Source: Treponema sp. UBA1233 (lineage in GTDB: Bacteria; Spirochaetota; Spirochaetia; Treponematales; Treponemataceae). From it: DNA of 64,000 nucleotides. Under the pieces are notes generated by a model, which was not told the origin of the DNA, did no database searches, and worked only from the letters and a program-made list of their open reading frames with translations. Positions 30,684-40,579 of this stretch are shown here, in pieces (within the stretch, counting starts at the first letter, position 1; each line of letters starts with the position of its first letter). The position numbers were made by a program, and so were the translations under genes. The stretch covers positions 65,332-129,331 of the forward strand of contig DBWR01000020.1 of NCBI GenBank assembly GCA_002309305.1, read 5' to 3'.

Positions 30684-33600
30684 TTAGAAGACACTCGTCC
30701 TTATACCGACGGACATTGTCGGAACTATAATCTTATCTATCGTCGTGCTGACGTCAGATGATATGAACCATACCTGCGGCTCCCAGTATACTGACCAAGT
30801 CTTGAAGTACTTCATGTTCTCGAACGTCATTCGTGGGAATTCTATCTGCATGAGTGCGGCAGAAAGAATCTGTCTCGTTCCTGCACCAGACTCAGTGAAG
30901 TAAGAGAAGTCTGCACCCACAGAAATCGTTGCCGTCAACCAGTCAAAGTCGTGTCCAAAGAAGTAGTTGAACGGTATGTATCCAACCTGGGCGATAATCT
31001 TGAATCCTGCAATATGTCCACCATAGCGGAGTGAAGAATATCCCTGTCCGATGATGTTGTTAACGGCATCACGCTGGCTCTGAGTAAACTGACCGTAGTG
31101 CAATTCAAGTTTTACCGCATCGTCGAATGCTGTAAGACCAACACCTACGCTCCACAAACTTGCACCCCAGAAGCTTGCATCAAAGTAAAGTCCCTGGATG
31201 AACTTAGGTACTTCATAAGAAGATTTGTCACCCTTACGCAGATACAGTGTTACATCCTTGAGCTCTATGTCGTCGCTGGTAAGTCCCTCGAACTTGAGCA
31301 TCTGGTTGTAGTGTCCGCCTGCACCCGGTGATATGAGCTTAACCTCCGGCAATGTGCGGTCTACCTGAACGATTGTTCTTGTAATCGCATTTTCGCCATT
31401 TTCCATTTCGGCACGAACAAGCAGGAAGTGGTATCCTTCCGCTACGTCCTGATTTTCTATCCTGTACTTCCAGTCACCCTTTCCGTCTTTAGAGACTTCC
31501 TGGTATGTCTTTCCATTGTCAAGGCTGAGCCAAACCTTCTTTACGGTCTTTGCCTTGAGCGCCAGTTTTTCTTCTGTCGGAGTATCCTTGTTCTTGAGTG
31601 TTGCCTTTTCCTCTGGTGTCAGGATGTAGCCTGCCTTACCCTTGAGGAGCGGACGTTTAACTGCAAAGTCTCCATATGTAAAGTTGTCCAGAGTTACCCA
31701 TGGTCCGTATGGATTGTAGATCAAAGTCTGCTCGCGTGAAGTAATCGTGCGTCCCTTTTCTGTTGTGGCCACAATCTGATATGTATGGTTTCCTTCCTTT
31801 AGCTTAAAGATTCCGGATTCATACATACCTTCATCTTCGTATACAGGCTTTTCTTCTACATCCTTGTATTCAGGTCCTTCGTATGGCTTACCGGCTTCCT
31901 TGGCAGCGGCCTTGTCGGCTTCAATCTTAGCCTTGAGTGCTGCGTTGCGTGCTTCGGTCTGTTCCTTTATCTTGAGATTGTTTGCCTCACGCTTCTGTGC
32001 GTCGTTGATTCCCTTCTGGGTTTCGGCTTCGGTAAAGTCATCCTTCTTGAGCTTGACTTCATCCTTAAGACGGAAGCTGAAGTAACCTGTTTCTGTCAGT
32101 TCTGTCTGCAATCCCGGCAGTTTCTGACCGTCTATCATGATTTCAAGTTTTGCAATCTTATCGTCCTGACTTGATGCAATACCATAGATGTTGAATTCAC
32201 CCTGTACATGCTCACCGTTCAACGGATACAGGAGGTCAACCTTGGTAAGTTCCACGTCCTTCTTGAGCGTTACGTTGCGGCTGATGTTGGTTGTGTTACC
32301 CGCATAGTCTGAACCCGTAATCTCGATGTTGTACAGTCCGTTTGGCAGTTCGCTGATGTCGATTACCTGAGAAATGATTGAATCTGGTTCAAGATCATTG
32401 AGTGCAAGATAATCAGGCACACGCTTACCGTCAAGGCTGCGGATCTTTACAAACAGTGTCTCGAGTGCGATGTTGTCCATTGTCTGTCCGCTTATGAACA
32501 GGTTGGAAGAAATCGTGCTGTCGTCAACCGGATATTCAAGCTCCATGATTGGCGGAGTGTTGTCCACGTTGATCAATGATGTAAAGAGGCCTGTGATGTC
32601 ATAGCCGTCCCAGATCTTAAGGAACACGACATGGCTTCCGTCCTGGATTACCCTTGTGTCAAACTCATAAGACCACTGTGCGCGATCCTCACGGTTGCGT
32701 CCTGGAACAACCACGGCTTCGTTATAGCTTGCACCATTATCTACAGAAATCTGAACACGCTTGATTCCGTTCTTGTCCTGTGCCCATCCTGTAAGCTTGA
32801 TCATGCCCTTTACGGACTCATCAAGTTTCGGAGTAAGAACGCCGCCCTTAGGCTCTTCCAGAGAAATCTTGAAGTTGCGTGTTACTTCCTTACCCTTAAC
32901 ACCGTTGATGTCCTCTGCATAAACTGTAACTGTATGCTCGTTGTCCGTGAGCTTAGAAAGAGGCTTTACGACAATCTCAAAGCTTGAAAGACCGTCAGGG
33001 TTATCAATCATCTGGTATGCGCTGTTGTCGACCTTGTAATATGTCTTACAGATCTTTGTTCCGTCTGCTGAATGCATACCGTCATCATCGTACATGACAC
33101 CTGTAATCACAAAGTCTGTTGTTATGACTGAATCTTCAAGCGGCATGTGGATTTCTACGACAGGAAGGTCGCTGTCTGGGTCAACGTCAAACTCATACGT
33201 GTCGAGTGTCGCAACGTTTCCTGCACCGTCCTTTGCAATGAACTTCATGTCGTTTGATATCGGGCGTGAAGGCTGTCCGAAGTGAGCTGACGGCAATGCA
33301 CCCTTCATTACTGTTGAGTCAGACGGAGCCATTGTTGTTTTTACTATTGCAGCAGGAACACTTTCTTCCACTGTGCCTTCCTCTCCCTCAGGAGTTTCAA
33401 CTGACACATCAGAGATACTTGCCTGTGCGTTGCTTACGATGTCAAAATCCTGCTTGACCTTTCCCTTGTTTCCCTGGTACTGAATCTGTCCTACATAGCT
33501 GTCATCCTTTATTGAGAATACAAACAGGGTCTCACCGTTGACTTTTGCACCCGGCTCTGGAACAACAACCTTGATTTCAGGCGGAGTCGTATCCTTCTTG

Positions 33601-36600
33601 AGTGCTGAATTATAATAGCTTACCTTTCCGGTTGTGTCTGTTGCACGTAAAGTCAAAGGCAGGTATCCATCAGGTGAATCTGCAAGATTGATTGTAGTGT
33701 TGAATGCACCGCGGCTGTTGAATGGCAGGGACTTCCATGCGCTGATAGTTTTTCCCTCAGCATCCGTAATTGTGTTTCCTTCGACTGTCTTATATTCAAG
33801 TGTCTTTACGCCATTGCCGTCGCTTACTGTACCAGAAAGGACAAGGCGATCCTTGATGTAGTCCATGGCCTTTACGCCGGTTACGTCAATAATCGGAGCA
33901 GATGTATCCGCTACAAGTGTCACACCGTTTGAGTTCCATGAACCACCGGCATCATTCTGGGCACGTACTGTTACATTGCGGAATGTTCCGTCGCTGGTTG
34001 CAACAAGCTTGATCATCTTGCCGTCTGCACTTACGCTAACGCCGCTTACAGCCCTTGCCAAAGATGCGCGAATGTCACCGTATACGTTTGCATATCCAAC
34101 AAGTTCAGCACCGTCATCAACAATATAGCTTGAAGTGCTTGAATCATATATTGCACCACCAGCCATCGTCCAGTAGATGCCTTCCGTATTGTCTACAACA
34201 CTGTGGTTGCGTACGACATTGATTGCACCGTTGATTGATGCCTTGCCGTTTACGTTGGCTGTGATTGTCGTAAAGCCTGCGGGAAGTCCTGCAAATGATG
34301 CATCCGCTTCGTATACACCGTTGCCCAAATCACGAATTTCACCCGCTGTGATTCCCTTTCCATTGGCAGTCCATTTTACTTCTGTAACCGGAACGCCGGA
34401 ATTGATGCGGAGTGTTATTGTATGCGGCTCGGTTTCCTGAGTGCCGTTCTTTGAAACAAGCACCTTCATACCGCTGCGATATGGGTTAGAATCAACCGTT
34501 GCATATGTACCTGTAATTGCGGTTGCGTCTTTCTTTACGTTAAGTTTTACACCCTTGAACTCAAGTGTTGAGCTGCCTTCAGGAATGTCGTCATAATCCT
34601 TGAAAGAGAAGATGGAAGCCGTGTCGCCCTGGAATACACAGACACCGTAGTAGTCCATGCCTTCTCCATCACCATGCAGCCAGTAGGTTGCAGGATTTGC
34701 AGGTTGCTTTGCAGGAGAACCGTCCAGATTCTGGCTTACAGGATTGTTAATCTTGCGCACAAGAACCGCTGTTGAAGACAGTTTGCCGGATGCGTTTGAT
34801 GCGATGATTTCTACAATAGAGATACCGTCTACAAAACTGTCTGCAGTAAAGTTGAGCGTAAACGTATTACGCCTAAGCTGAACCTGATTTGATTCAGAAA
34901 GCTTTGGCACTGGAAGAGCCTGTGAGCTAACCACCGTACCGTTTTCATCATAATTAACCTTTGCTGCGAGTATGCGGTAGCGGACTTCGGCTGTAGAAGC
35001 GCTTTCTACAGAACCGGAAATTGAAAGTGTATTGCGTGAGTTGAAGTTGTTGAATACTTCGGTTGCAAGACTCTGGTCGTTTATCGTAATCTTTGGAGCG
35101 CCTTCCTTTGACGGGAAGAAAATCTGCCTTGAAGTATAGACTGCCCCGGAAGTTGTCGTAACCTGAACTGCAAACTTGGATGTTTCAGCCGGAGCAGAAA
35201 CCAGAATGGTATTATCCTGGGCCGTGACAGTTACATTGCGGACTGTCGGAACGGTCTTTACTGATGCAATTTTTCCGCCGACAAAATATCCCGTTACAGA
35301 ATTGGTTGGATTTGTAAGCACTGAACCTTCGCTGGAGATTGCTGTATCGGTAAAGAATACACCCGCCTCCTGAGAATGGATGCCTGTCAAATCAAGCACG
35401 TTAAGGATGTAGCCAGCTGATGCCGCACGGTCAAATTTATCTGTTGCAGTGATGTTGAACTTGGAGATTCCCCACGGAACGTCATCTCCGCCAAACGAAA
35501 TCTTAATCGGAACTGATTTTGCACCTTCTTCTACAGGAACATCCACAACCTTGCGGTCTGAATTCCATATCCATTCATAGCGGACAGTCTTGAGTCCTGT
35601 ACTTGAAGTTACGTCTACACTGAATTCACCGCCTTCTTCCGGATTAATCGGCATTGCGTTGGTAAATTCCTTGCCCTTATATGTCACGTTCTTAAACTCT
35701 GGAGCAATTCCCTTTGAAGAGAATGTGGAGGTTGTCTTATCGCCCACGATTCCGTTGCGGTCAACCGCCCATGCAGAGATTTTGTGTTCGCCGTTGGAAA
35801 GTGAACCTGGTATCGGAGCATAGAAAACGCCTGTTGCATCAATCCTATGTTCTTCCCCACCATCCAGCTGATAGAATACTGTTGAAACACCGTCGTCATC
35901 AGTTGCAAGACCGCGGATGAACAATGCACCGTCCTCTCCGTCAACTTCACCGATTGGGTATTTGATTTCCACAACCGGCTTGTCACCGTCCTGGTTTACC
36001 CACACGACGCCGCTTTCCTTGTGGTTGCCCTTTTCGTTGTTTACAAATCTATGTGTCACGGTCACGACGTTGCCCATTGTGTCTTCTGCCGTGATCAGGA
36101 AGTCTTTTGTTGAAGTTACTTCGCGTGAATCAAGTTCGAGTGCCCAATAAGGGTTGCCCGGAATGAGCTCGAATTCGCCGCTGGTTTTTCCCCATGAATA
36201 TTTGAGGCTCTTGATACCGATTGTGTCTTTTGCATAACCGGCAATGGTGAACATGCCGTTTACAGACTCACCAGGAGCGGGAGAAACTACCTTGACGTCA
36301 GGACCGGCGTTGTCGATGAAATACAGGAAGGATGTAATTCCGACAGAACCGGTTGAGTCAATGGCCTTGAACCAGCAGAGTGTCGGTCCGTCAGGCATTT
36401 TCTTTGTGTCCAGGGCGAGAGAGAATGTATAGATTTCCGTATTGCCGTTTTCGTCAGGAGTTGAAAGCTTGTTTTTCTTCATCTTGATGGGAGTATAGCG
36501 CACACCGCCGTCTACACTGTACTCAAGCGTATCAACACCGTTTCCGTCGGTTACCTCTCCATTTATGGTAACCTTTCCGCTTACAAGGGAGCCCATGTCC

Positions 36601-37199
36601 ATGTTTGTGACTTTGGTTTCAGGGGCATGGCGGTTAAGCTGCCATGTAACGAATTTTGAGTGTCCCGTCTTGGGCTTTACGCGGGCCTCATCTATTGTGC
36701 CGTCTTCCTTTACGTAGGCCAATGGATTGCCGTTGTCCACACCGTATGCTTCGATTGTGTGGGGACCTTCCTTAAGGTCATTGGTGTCAAGATAGTATGA
36801 CCAGAAATCGGTTCCTTCTACCAAAACCGGATTTGATTTGTCGCCGTCAAGAATGAGGTACACCGCTTCAACCTTGTCATCATCAACACAGCTACCCACT
36901 ATGTTCAGGTTGCCCGGAACGCTCATATCTGGTGCAGGGTTTGTGATGGACACAACAGGCAGGTCAGATTCTTCGTCTATGAAGATGTTATAGGGGCCTG
37001 CAATGCCTTCGTTACCTGCAAGGTCTGTTCCCGTGACATACGCATTGTATTTCCCGGAACGATTGTTGATGTCAAATGATTCCGTCCAGCTGTTTTCCGG
37101 TCCAAGAGATTTTTCAATCACTTCTTTTTTTCCGCCTGCAAAAGCAACAGGCAACGAAATCATGGTTGCGAGTACTAAAAATAAAAATCTTCTGTTCAT
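30684..37199 (-). CDS. Ig-repeat protein with C-terminal outer-membrane barrel
   Basis: 2,171 residues from ATG 37199 (AGGAAGG 8 nt upstream; an upstream in-frame start lacks a ribosome site). The signal peptide MNRRFLFLVLATMISLPVAF is followed by A-GGKKE and looks like a signal peptidase I type. Many Ig-like modules follow, with borders such as DLPVVSI, RHAPETKV, DNAGPDVKVVSP, GDKPVVEIKYP and DNTPPIMELEYP. A Lys/Glu/Ala-rich charged helix is inserted around residues 1716-1780. Residues ~1985-2171 form amphipathic strands rich in Y, W and F (LYFDASFWGASLWSVGVGL) and the chain ends in Phe, typical of an outer-membrane barrel. The mature N-terminus starts mid-way through an Ig-like module, suggesting loss of the first part. 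An outer-membrane-anchored surface stalk is the inferred role, possibly partnering the neighbouring lipoproteins. Confidence 0.85.
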   Translation of the reverse strand: MNRRFLFLVLATMISLPVAFAGGKKEVIEKSLGPENSWTESFDINNRSGKYNAYVTGTDLAGNEGIAGPYNIFIDEESDLPVVSITNPAPDMSVPGNLNIVGSCVDDDKVEAVYLILDGDKSNPVLVEGTDFWSYYLDTNDLKEGPHTIEAYGVDNGNPLAYVKEDGTIDEARVKPKTGHSKFVTWQLNRHAPETKVTNMDMGSLVSGKVTINGEVTDGNGVDTLEYSVDGGVRYTPIKMKKNKLSTPDENGNTEIYTFSLALDTKKMPDGPTLCWFKAIDSTGSVGITSFLYFIDNAGPDVKVVSPAPGESVNGMFTIAGYAKDTIGIKSLKYSWGKTSGEFELIPGNPYWALELDSREVTSTKDFLITAEDTMGNVVTVTHRFVNNEKGNHKESGVVWVNQDGDKPVVEIKYPIGEVDGEDGALFIRGLATDDDGVSTVFYQLDGGEEHRIDATGVFYAPIPGSLSNGEHKISAWAVDRNGIVGDKTTSTFSSKGIAPEFKNVTYKGKEFTNAMPINPEEGGEFSVDVTSSTGLKTVRYEWIWNSDRKVVDVPVEEGAKSVPIKISFGGDDVPWGISKFNITATDKFDRAASAGYILNVLDLTGIHSQEAGVFFTDTAISSEGSVLTNPTNSVTGYFVGGKIASVKTVPTVRNVTVTAQDNTILVSAPAETSKFAVQVTTTSGAVYTSRQIFFPSKEGAPKITINDQSLATEVFNNFNSRNTLSISGSVESASTAEVRYRILAAKVNYDENGTVVSSQALPVPKLSESNQVQLRRNTFTLNFTADSFVDGISIVEIIASNASGKLSSTAVLVRKINNPVSQNLDGSPAKQPANPATYWLHGDGEGMDYYGVCVFQGDTASIFSFKDYDDIPEGSSTLEFKGVKLNVKKDATAITGTYATVDSNPYRSGMKVLVSKNGTQETEPHTITLRINSGVPVTEVKWTANGKGITAGEIRDLGNGVYEADASFAGLPAGFTTITANVNGKASINGAINVVRNHSVVDNTEGIYWTMAGGAIYDSSTSSYIVDDGAELVGYANVYGDIRASLARAVSGVSVSADGKMIKLVATSDGTFRNVTVRAQNDAGGSWNSNGVTLVADTSAPIIDVTGVKAMDYIKDRLVLSGTVSDGNGVKTLEYKTVEGNTITDAEGKTISAWKSLPFNSRGAFNTTINLADSPDGYLPLTLRATDTTGKVSYYNSALKKDTTPPEIKVVVPEPGAKVNGETLFVFSIKDDSYVGQIQYQGNKGKVKQDFDIVSNAQASISDVSVETPEGEEGTVEESVPAAIVKTTMAPSDSTVMKGALPSAHFGQPSRPISNDMKFIAKDGAGNVATLDTYEFDVDPDSDLPVVEIHMPLEDSVITTDFVITGVMYDDDGMHSADGTKICKTYYKVDNSAYQMIDNPDGLSSFEIVVKPLSKLTDNEHTVTVYAEDINGVKGKEVTRNFKISLEEPKGGVLTPKLDESVKGMIKLTGWAQDKNGIKRVQISVDNGASYNEAVVVPGRNREDRAQWSYEFDTRVIQDGSHVVFLKIWDGYDITGLFTSLINVDNTPPIMELEYPVDDSTISSNLFISGQTMDNIALETLFVKIRSLDGKRVPDYLALNDLEPDSIISQVIDISELPNGLYNIEITGSDYAGNTTNISRNVTLKKDVELTKVDLLYPLNGEHVQGEFNIYGIASSQDDKIAKLEIMIDGQKLPGLQTELTETGYFSFRLKDEVKLKKDDFTEAETQKGINDAQKREANNLKIKEQTEARNAALKAKIEADKAAAKEAGKPYEGPEYKDVEEKPVYEDEGMYESGIFKLKEGNHTYQIVATTEKGRTITSREQTLIYNPYGPWVTLDNFTYGDFAVKRPLLKGKAGYILTPEEKATLKNKDTPTEEKLALKAKTVKKVWLSLDNGKTYQEVSKDGKGDWKYRIENQDVAEGYHFLLVRAEMENGENAITRTIVQVDRTLPEVKLISPGAGGHYNQMLKFEGLTSDDIELKDVTLYLRKGDKSSYEVPKFIQGLYFDASFWGASLWSVGVGLTAFDDAVKLELHYGQFTQSQRDAVNNIIGQGYSSLRYGGHIAGFKIIAQVGYIPFNYFFGHDFDWLTATISVGADFSYFTESGAGTRQILSAALMQIEFPRMTFENMKYFKTWSVYWEPQVWFISSDVSTTIDKIIVPTMSVGIRTSVF

Positions 37200-37457
37200 A
37201 CTCAATTCCTTCCTAACAATGAGTAAATGAACCCCCATCAAGGCCTTTCGGCTCCAAAAAGCGGCTCACAAACTTCAATTAATAGAATTTAGCCAAAAAG
37301 ACATAGCTTTCCGTAATCTTTATCGGCAAAATTCCCAGTTTTCTTTAACCGCTGCCTTTTCTCCCAACGGGCGCAGCTACCCTTCAACTTCTTTAAAAAA
37401 CAACTGTAACTACCGTTAAGCTACAAAAAACACTTTAATTTAAGTCACTTATTAATT

Positions 37458-38207
37458 TTATACGATTATTTGATCCAGAACCTTTCCAATGCTGTCGTGA
37501 ATCACAAGATTAGCCATTCCGTCATTTGGAGTGGCATCCCTGTTTATCAAGACCAGCCTGTCTCCGGTAAATGCCCTGATAAATCCGGCGGCAGGATAAA
37601 CTGTAAGCGACGTACCCCCGATTATGAGCATGTCCGCTTCCTGAAGAGCCTTAATGGTTCTGCTGATGACGTCTTCATCCAGGTTTTCACCATACAAAAC
37701 TACATCCGGTTTAATAATGCCACCGCAGGAGTCCTTTGAACAACGGGCAATTCCATCTTCATCCTTGTGGTCGATTACGTAATCCCCATCGTAAAAAGCC
37801 CCGCACTTGACGCAATGGTTCCTAAGCACGCTGCCATGAAGTTCAAGAACGTTCCTGCTTCCGGCCGCCTGATGCAAACCGTCTATGTTCTGTGTAATCA
37901 CCGCCTTGAGCTTACCCTTGGCCTCCATTTCCGCAAGCTTTTTGTGCGCCGCATTGGGTAGGATTCCCTTTACAAGTATCTTTTCCCTGTAAAAGCGATA
38001 GAACTCTGCTGGGTTTGAATGGAAGAATCCCCTGCTAAGTATTTCCTCCGGTGGATAATCCCACTTCTGGTTGTAAAGTCCGTCCACGCTCCTGAAATCA
38101 GGAATCCCGCTTTCCGTAGAGACACCAGCCCCGCCAAAGAAAACGATTGAACTGCTTTCACTCACATAACTCTGAAGAGTGTCTATCTGTTCCTGTGTCG
38201 CCGACAT
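37458..38207 (-). CDS. cobB: Sir2-family NAD-dependent protein deacylase
   Basis: 249 residues. Sirtuin motifs are complete: GAGVST (26-31), GIPDFRS (34-40), TQNIDGLH (105-112), catalytic H124 in ELHGS, four zinc cysteines (132, 135, 156, 161) and GTSLTVYPAAG. It removes acyl groups from lysines using NAD, giving nicotinamide and O-acyl-ADP-ribose. AGGAGG precedes ATG 38207, and it has its own promoter. The 258 nt between its stop and the Ig/barrel gene show no gene. Whether it prefers acetyl or succinyl groups is unclear: the Tyr/Arg pair of CobB-type desuccinylases is not evident after GAGVSTESGIPDFR. Confidence 0.93.
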   Translation of the reverse strand: MSATQEQIDTLQSYVSESSSIVFFGGAGVSTESGIPDFRSVDGLYNQKWDYPPEEILSRGFFHSNPAEFYRFYREKILVKGILPNAAHKKLAEMEAKGKLKAVITQNIDGLHQAAGSRNVLELHGSVLRNHCVKCGAFYDGDYVIDHKDEDGIARCSKDSCGGIIKPDVVLYGENLDEDVISRTIKALQEADMLIIGGTSLTVYPAAGFIRAFTGDRLVLINRDATPNDGMANLVIHDSIGKVLDQIIV

Positions 38208-38225
38208 AATGCCTCCTTGGTTAAA

Positions 38226-38254
38226 AATATAGCAAATTTCTCCAATTTGTCCAA
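38226..38254 (-). promoter_or_regulatory. Promoter of the Sir2 gene
   Basis: TTGGAC (38249-38254), 17-nt spacer, TATATT (38226-38231) on the minus strand, about 20 nt before the start codon; the ribosome site AGGAGG lies between. Confidence 0.6.
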
Positions 38255-38332
38255 TATATATAATATACCCACTTTAAAAAATAATCAAATTTTTTTTGAA
38301 AAATTGGGTCAAAAGGAATCGTCACTTACTGA

Positions 38333-38361
38333 TTGTTAATTATCCGATCTTGGGGTATACT
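38333..38361 (+). promoter_or_regulatory. Promoter of the solute-binding-like gene
   Basis: TTGTTA (38333-38338), 17-nt spacer, TATACT (38356-38361). The -10 box ends 8 nt before ATG 38370, leaving no room for a ribosome site, so the mRNA is probably leaderless. Confidence 0.6.
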
Positions 38362-38369
38362 TTGCTATT

Positions 38370-39647
38370 ATGGAAAAGAAAAGGAAGATAATCATTATTG
38401 TTGGTGCAGTTTTAGCTCTGGTGGCAGCAGGTGTTGTTGCCGGAATTTGCCTTGGACGTGGTAACCAGAATGTACGGCTGGGTTTCTATGACCTCGACTC
38501 TGAGACCGAAGACCTTTTTGTACAACTGATAAAGGATTCTTATAAGGATGTTGAAAAGGCTCCTGCCATTACCTTTGAGCATCTGGATACTGTAGGACAA
38601 TCCGTGGACATGATTCTGATGCCTATGGGAAAACTCCAGGACAAGCTGATTTCTTCAATTGAAACAGGGAAAAAGAATAACCCTTCGCTTCCAGTTTCCG
38701 TCATGAGCGATACATCGACATCCATAAGGCAAAAGGCCGTCTTTATGGAGAACAATGTGGTTTCCGTACCGCTTCTTATGGACAACGTGGAACTTGACGT
38801 ATACAACGATGCCCTGGCACTTACAGATACGACACAGCTGCAGACATGGGCGGACATTGAGGCATTTGCCCTTGCATCCAAAAACAATTTTCCATATCCC
38901 ATAGTATTTGCCGGAGCTGATGCAGAAACCACACTCAGCATCTTTACCGCACTTACAGAAAGCTATTCTGGACGGGAAGCATATCAGGAGGCAGTCAATT
39001 CAATTTCACGTTTTTTTGACGAAAAGGACTACATGCCCGACTCAAGCGAAATCCGTGAACTTCTGGAGGAAACAGTACAAAGCCCGGAATCCCCCCTTTA
39101 TGCGGCCGCATCCACACTTGCCCGATGGATGAATTCAGGACTCATTCACCCGGATATATTCAACATGACAAAACGCGATGTGGAAATCTACATGGAAAAC
39201 CACTACAGCTCAATCATCATAACCACCCTGAGCGACCACCGCAGCATGAGCAACCAGGCACTCAAGGGATTTACTTCACTGCCGAGAGCCCTTGGCAACG
39301 GAGGAAATTCTGTGGGATTCTTCCCTTCTGTTCGCCCCGCAAGCCAGCGCTACCTGACATGCCCCATGATTTCTGCAGTTCTCCTTACAAAAAACCGCTC
39401 TTCGGAAAAACTCGTAAAAACAATGCTTTCCGAGGCTTTCCAGGCCAAACTTGCCTTTGACACAGGACTTGCCCCGGTAAACTCACAGTGCCAGAGCCCC
39501 GACATCCAGTCCGATGACGTCCGCTTTTTCGTAGCAGCCACCAACGCCCCCATCACCCCACTGAATCAGGCAGCATTCGCCGATAAAAAGGAAATGGAAG
39601 CGTTCACCCAGGAACTAAAGGCATTCGTAAAAATGATGAGGAAATGA
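38370..39647 (+). CDS. Membrane-anchored solute-binding-like protein
   Basis: 425 residues. The N-terminus has one hydrophobic segment (about 6-29, IIIIVGAVLALVAAGVVAGI) after KKRK, so it is an uncleaved anchor or signal. The rest resembles type 1 sugar-binding proteins of ABC importers, with a C-terminal region like MalE relatives (AFQAKLAFDTGLAPVNSQ, APITPL). No permease or ATPase gene lies nearby, so it may act as a sensor or orphan receptor instead of an importer subunit. The start has no Shine-Dalgarno sequence. Its stop codon directly abuts the stop of the convergent glycan-binding gene. The ligand is unknown. Confidence 0.65.
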   Translation: MEKKRKIIIIVGAVLALVAAGVVAGICLGRGNQNVRLGFYDLDSETEDLFVQLIKDSYKDVEKAPAITFEHLDTVGQSVDMILMPMGKLQDKLISSIETGKKNNPSLPVSVMSDTSTSIRQKAVFMENNVVSVPLLMDNVELDVYNDALALTDTTQLQTWADIEAFALASKNNFPYPIVFAGADAETTLSIFTALTESYSGREAYQEAVNSISRFFDEKDYMPDSSEIRELLEETVQSPESPLYAAASTLARWMNSGLIHPDIFNMTKRDVEIYMENHYSSIIITTLSDHRSMSNQALKGFTSLPRALGNGGNSVGFFPSVRPASQRYLTCPMISAVLLTKNRSSEKLVKTMLSEAFQAKLAFDTGLAPVNSQCQSPDIQSDDVRFFVAATNAPITPLNQAAFADKKEMEAFTQELKAFVKMMRK

Positions 39648-40579
39648 TTATTTAGCGGGAATCCCAAAAAGCCAGCCATTCTTGCCCCATTTTACATCCA
39701 ATTCGGCCAATGGGGTATTATTGTATTTTTCTCCCTTATAGACGGACTGTATTTCCAGCCATACCCATCCCTTAACATCATCGGTATTATAAAAGTTTTG
39801 GAAGCCCATCGTATTGTCCGTACACGAATAGATAACCTTGTCTGAATCATTTTCCCATGCATACTGGACATCTTTTATCCTGTTGTTCGCTTTGTACATC
39901 CTTTCGTTTGATGCATAACCGTTTATTAGTTTCATTTCTGTAACAGTTGAGTCCTTATATTCTGATTGATAATTCATAAAGTCCATGTCGATTTCAAACA
40001 AATCATCTTTCGAATCCTCAACATAACTTGTTGCGGGATCTCCGTCATAAGCATTCTGCACAGAATACTTGAACGGATTGGCCTTATCAATTAAAGGGAA
40101 ACCTGTTTTTACTTCGCAGATTTTTGTCTTATCCATGATGTTGTCCAGTTTTGTCCTGCAGATAATATTTTCCGACATTTTATCAGTTTTCACGACTGAA
40201 TCATGTATGACTGCAAGTTCAGTTTTGTTGTCCTGCAAAAATCATACATCACACGGTAAACAGTCAATCGGACATTGCCATTTTCATCCGGAATATCTTC
40301 CCTATAGATGCCCTTAAGTTTTGCGTAGATGTCATGAGCGAACAATACTTCGCCTTCATCTTCTGAAAAGAAACCGTAATGCTCTTTTTCTCCTGATTTG
40401 GGTATGTCAAAAACCTGCCTGATTGAATTATCAGCTATGAATTCAGCCATTTCCCTTGAATTCAGCTTCGTCAGTTTGGATCTGTTTCCGACATAGGGCA
40501 TCTCATAATAATTCTGGCAAAAAGTGTTTATTGAAAGAAACACATAAATGAACAAAAAAAGCGGTTTTTTGCTTATCAT
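39648..40579 (-). pseudogene. Frameshifted NADase-type glycan-binding-domain protein
   Basis: Two overlapping frames together encode one ~310-residue protein. The first starts at ATG 40579 (signal peptide MISKKPLFLFIYVFLSINTF) and runs to a stop at 40190; the second is open to 39648. The break is in a T5 run near 40240: six T would read MYDF-LQDNKTELAVIHD and join both parts. The second part has the discoidin-like domain of NADase-type glycan-binding proteins: NAYDGDPATSYVED, KLINGYASNERMYKANNRI, DVKGWVWLEI and YKGEKYNNTPLAELDV. The start overlaps the EAL gene stop (ATGA), so it was translationally coupled. The single-base deletion could be a true mutation, slippage-based phase variation or a sequencing error. 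Confidence 0.7.

Noticed and set aside
39648..40238. Independent gene starting at TTG 40238
   Set aside because: No ribosome site, and the join with the upstream frame restores a normal secreted protein after adding one T; treated as one frameshifted gene.
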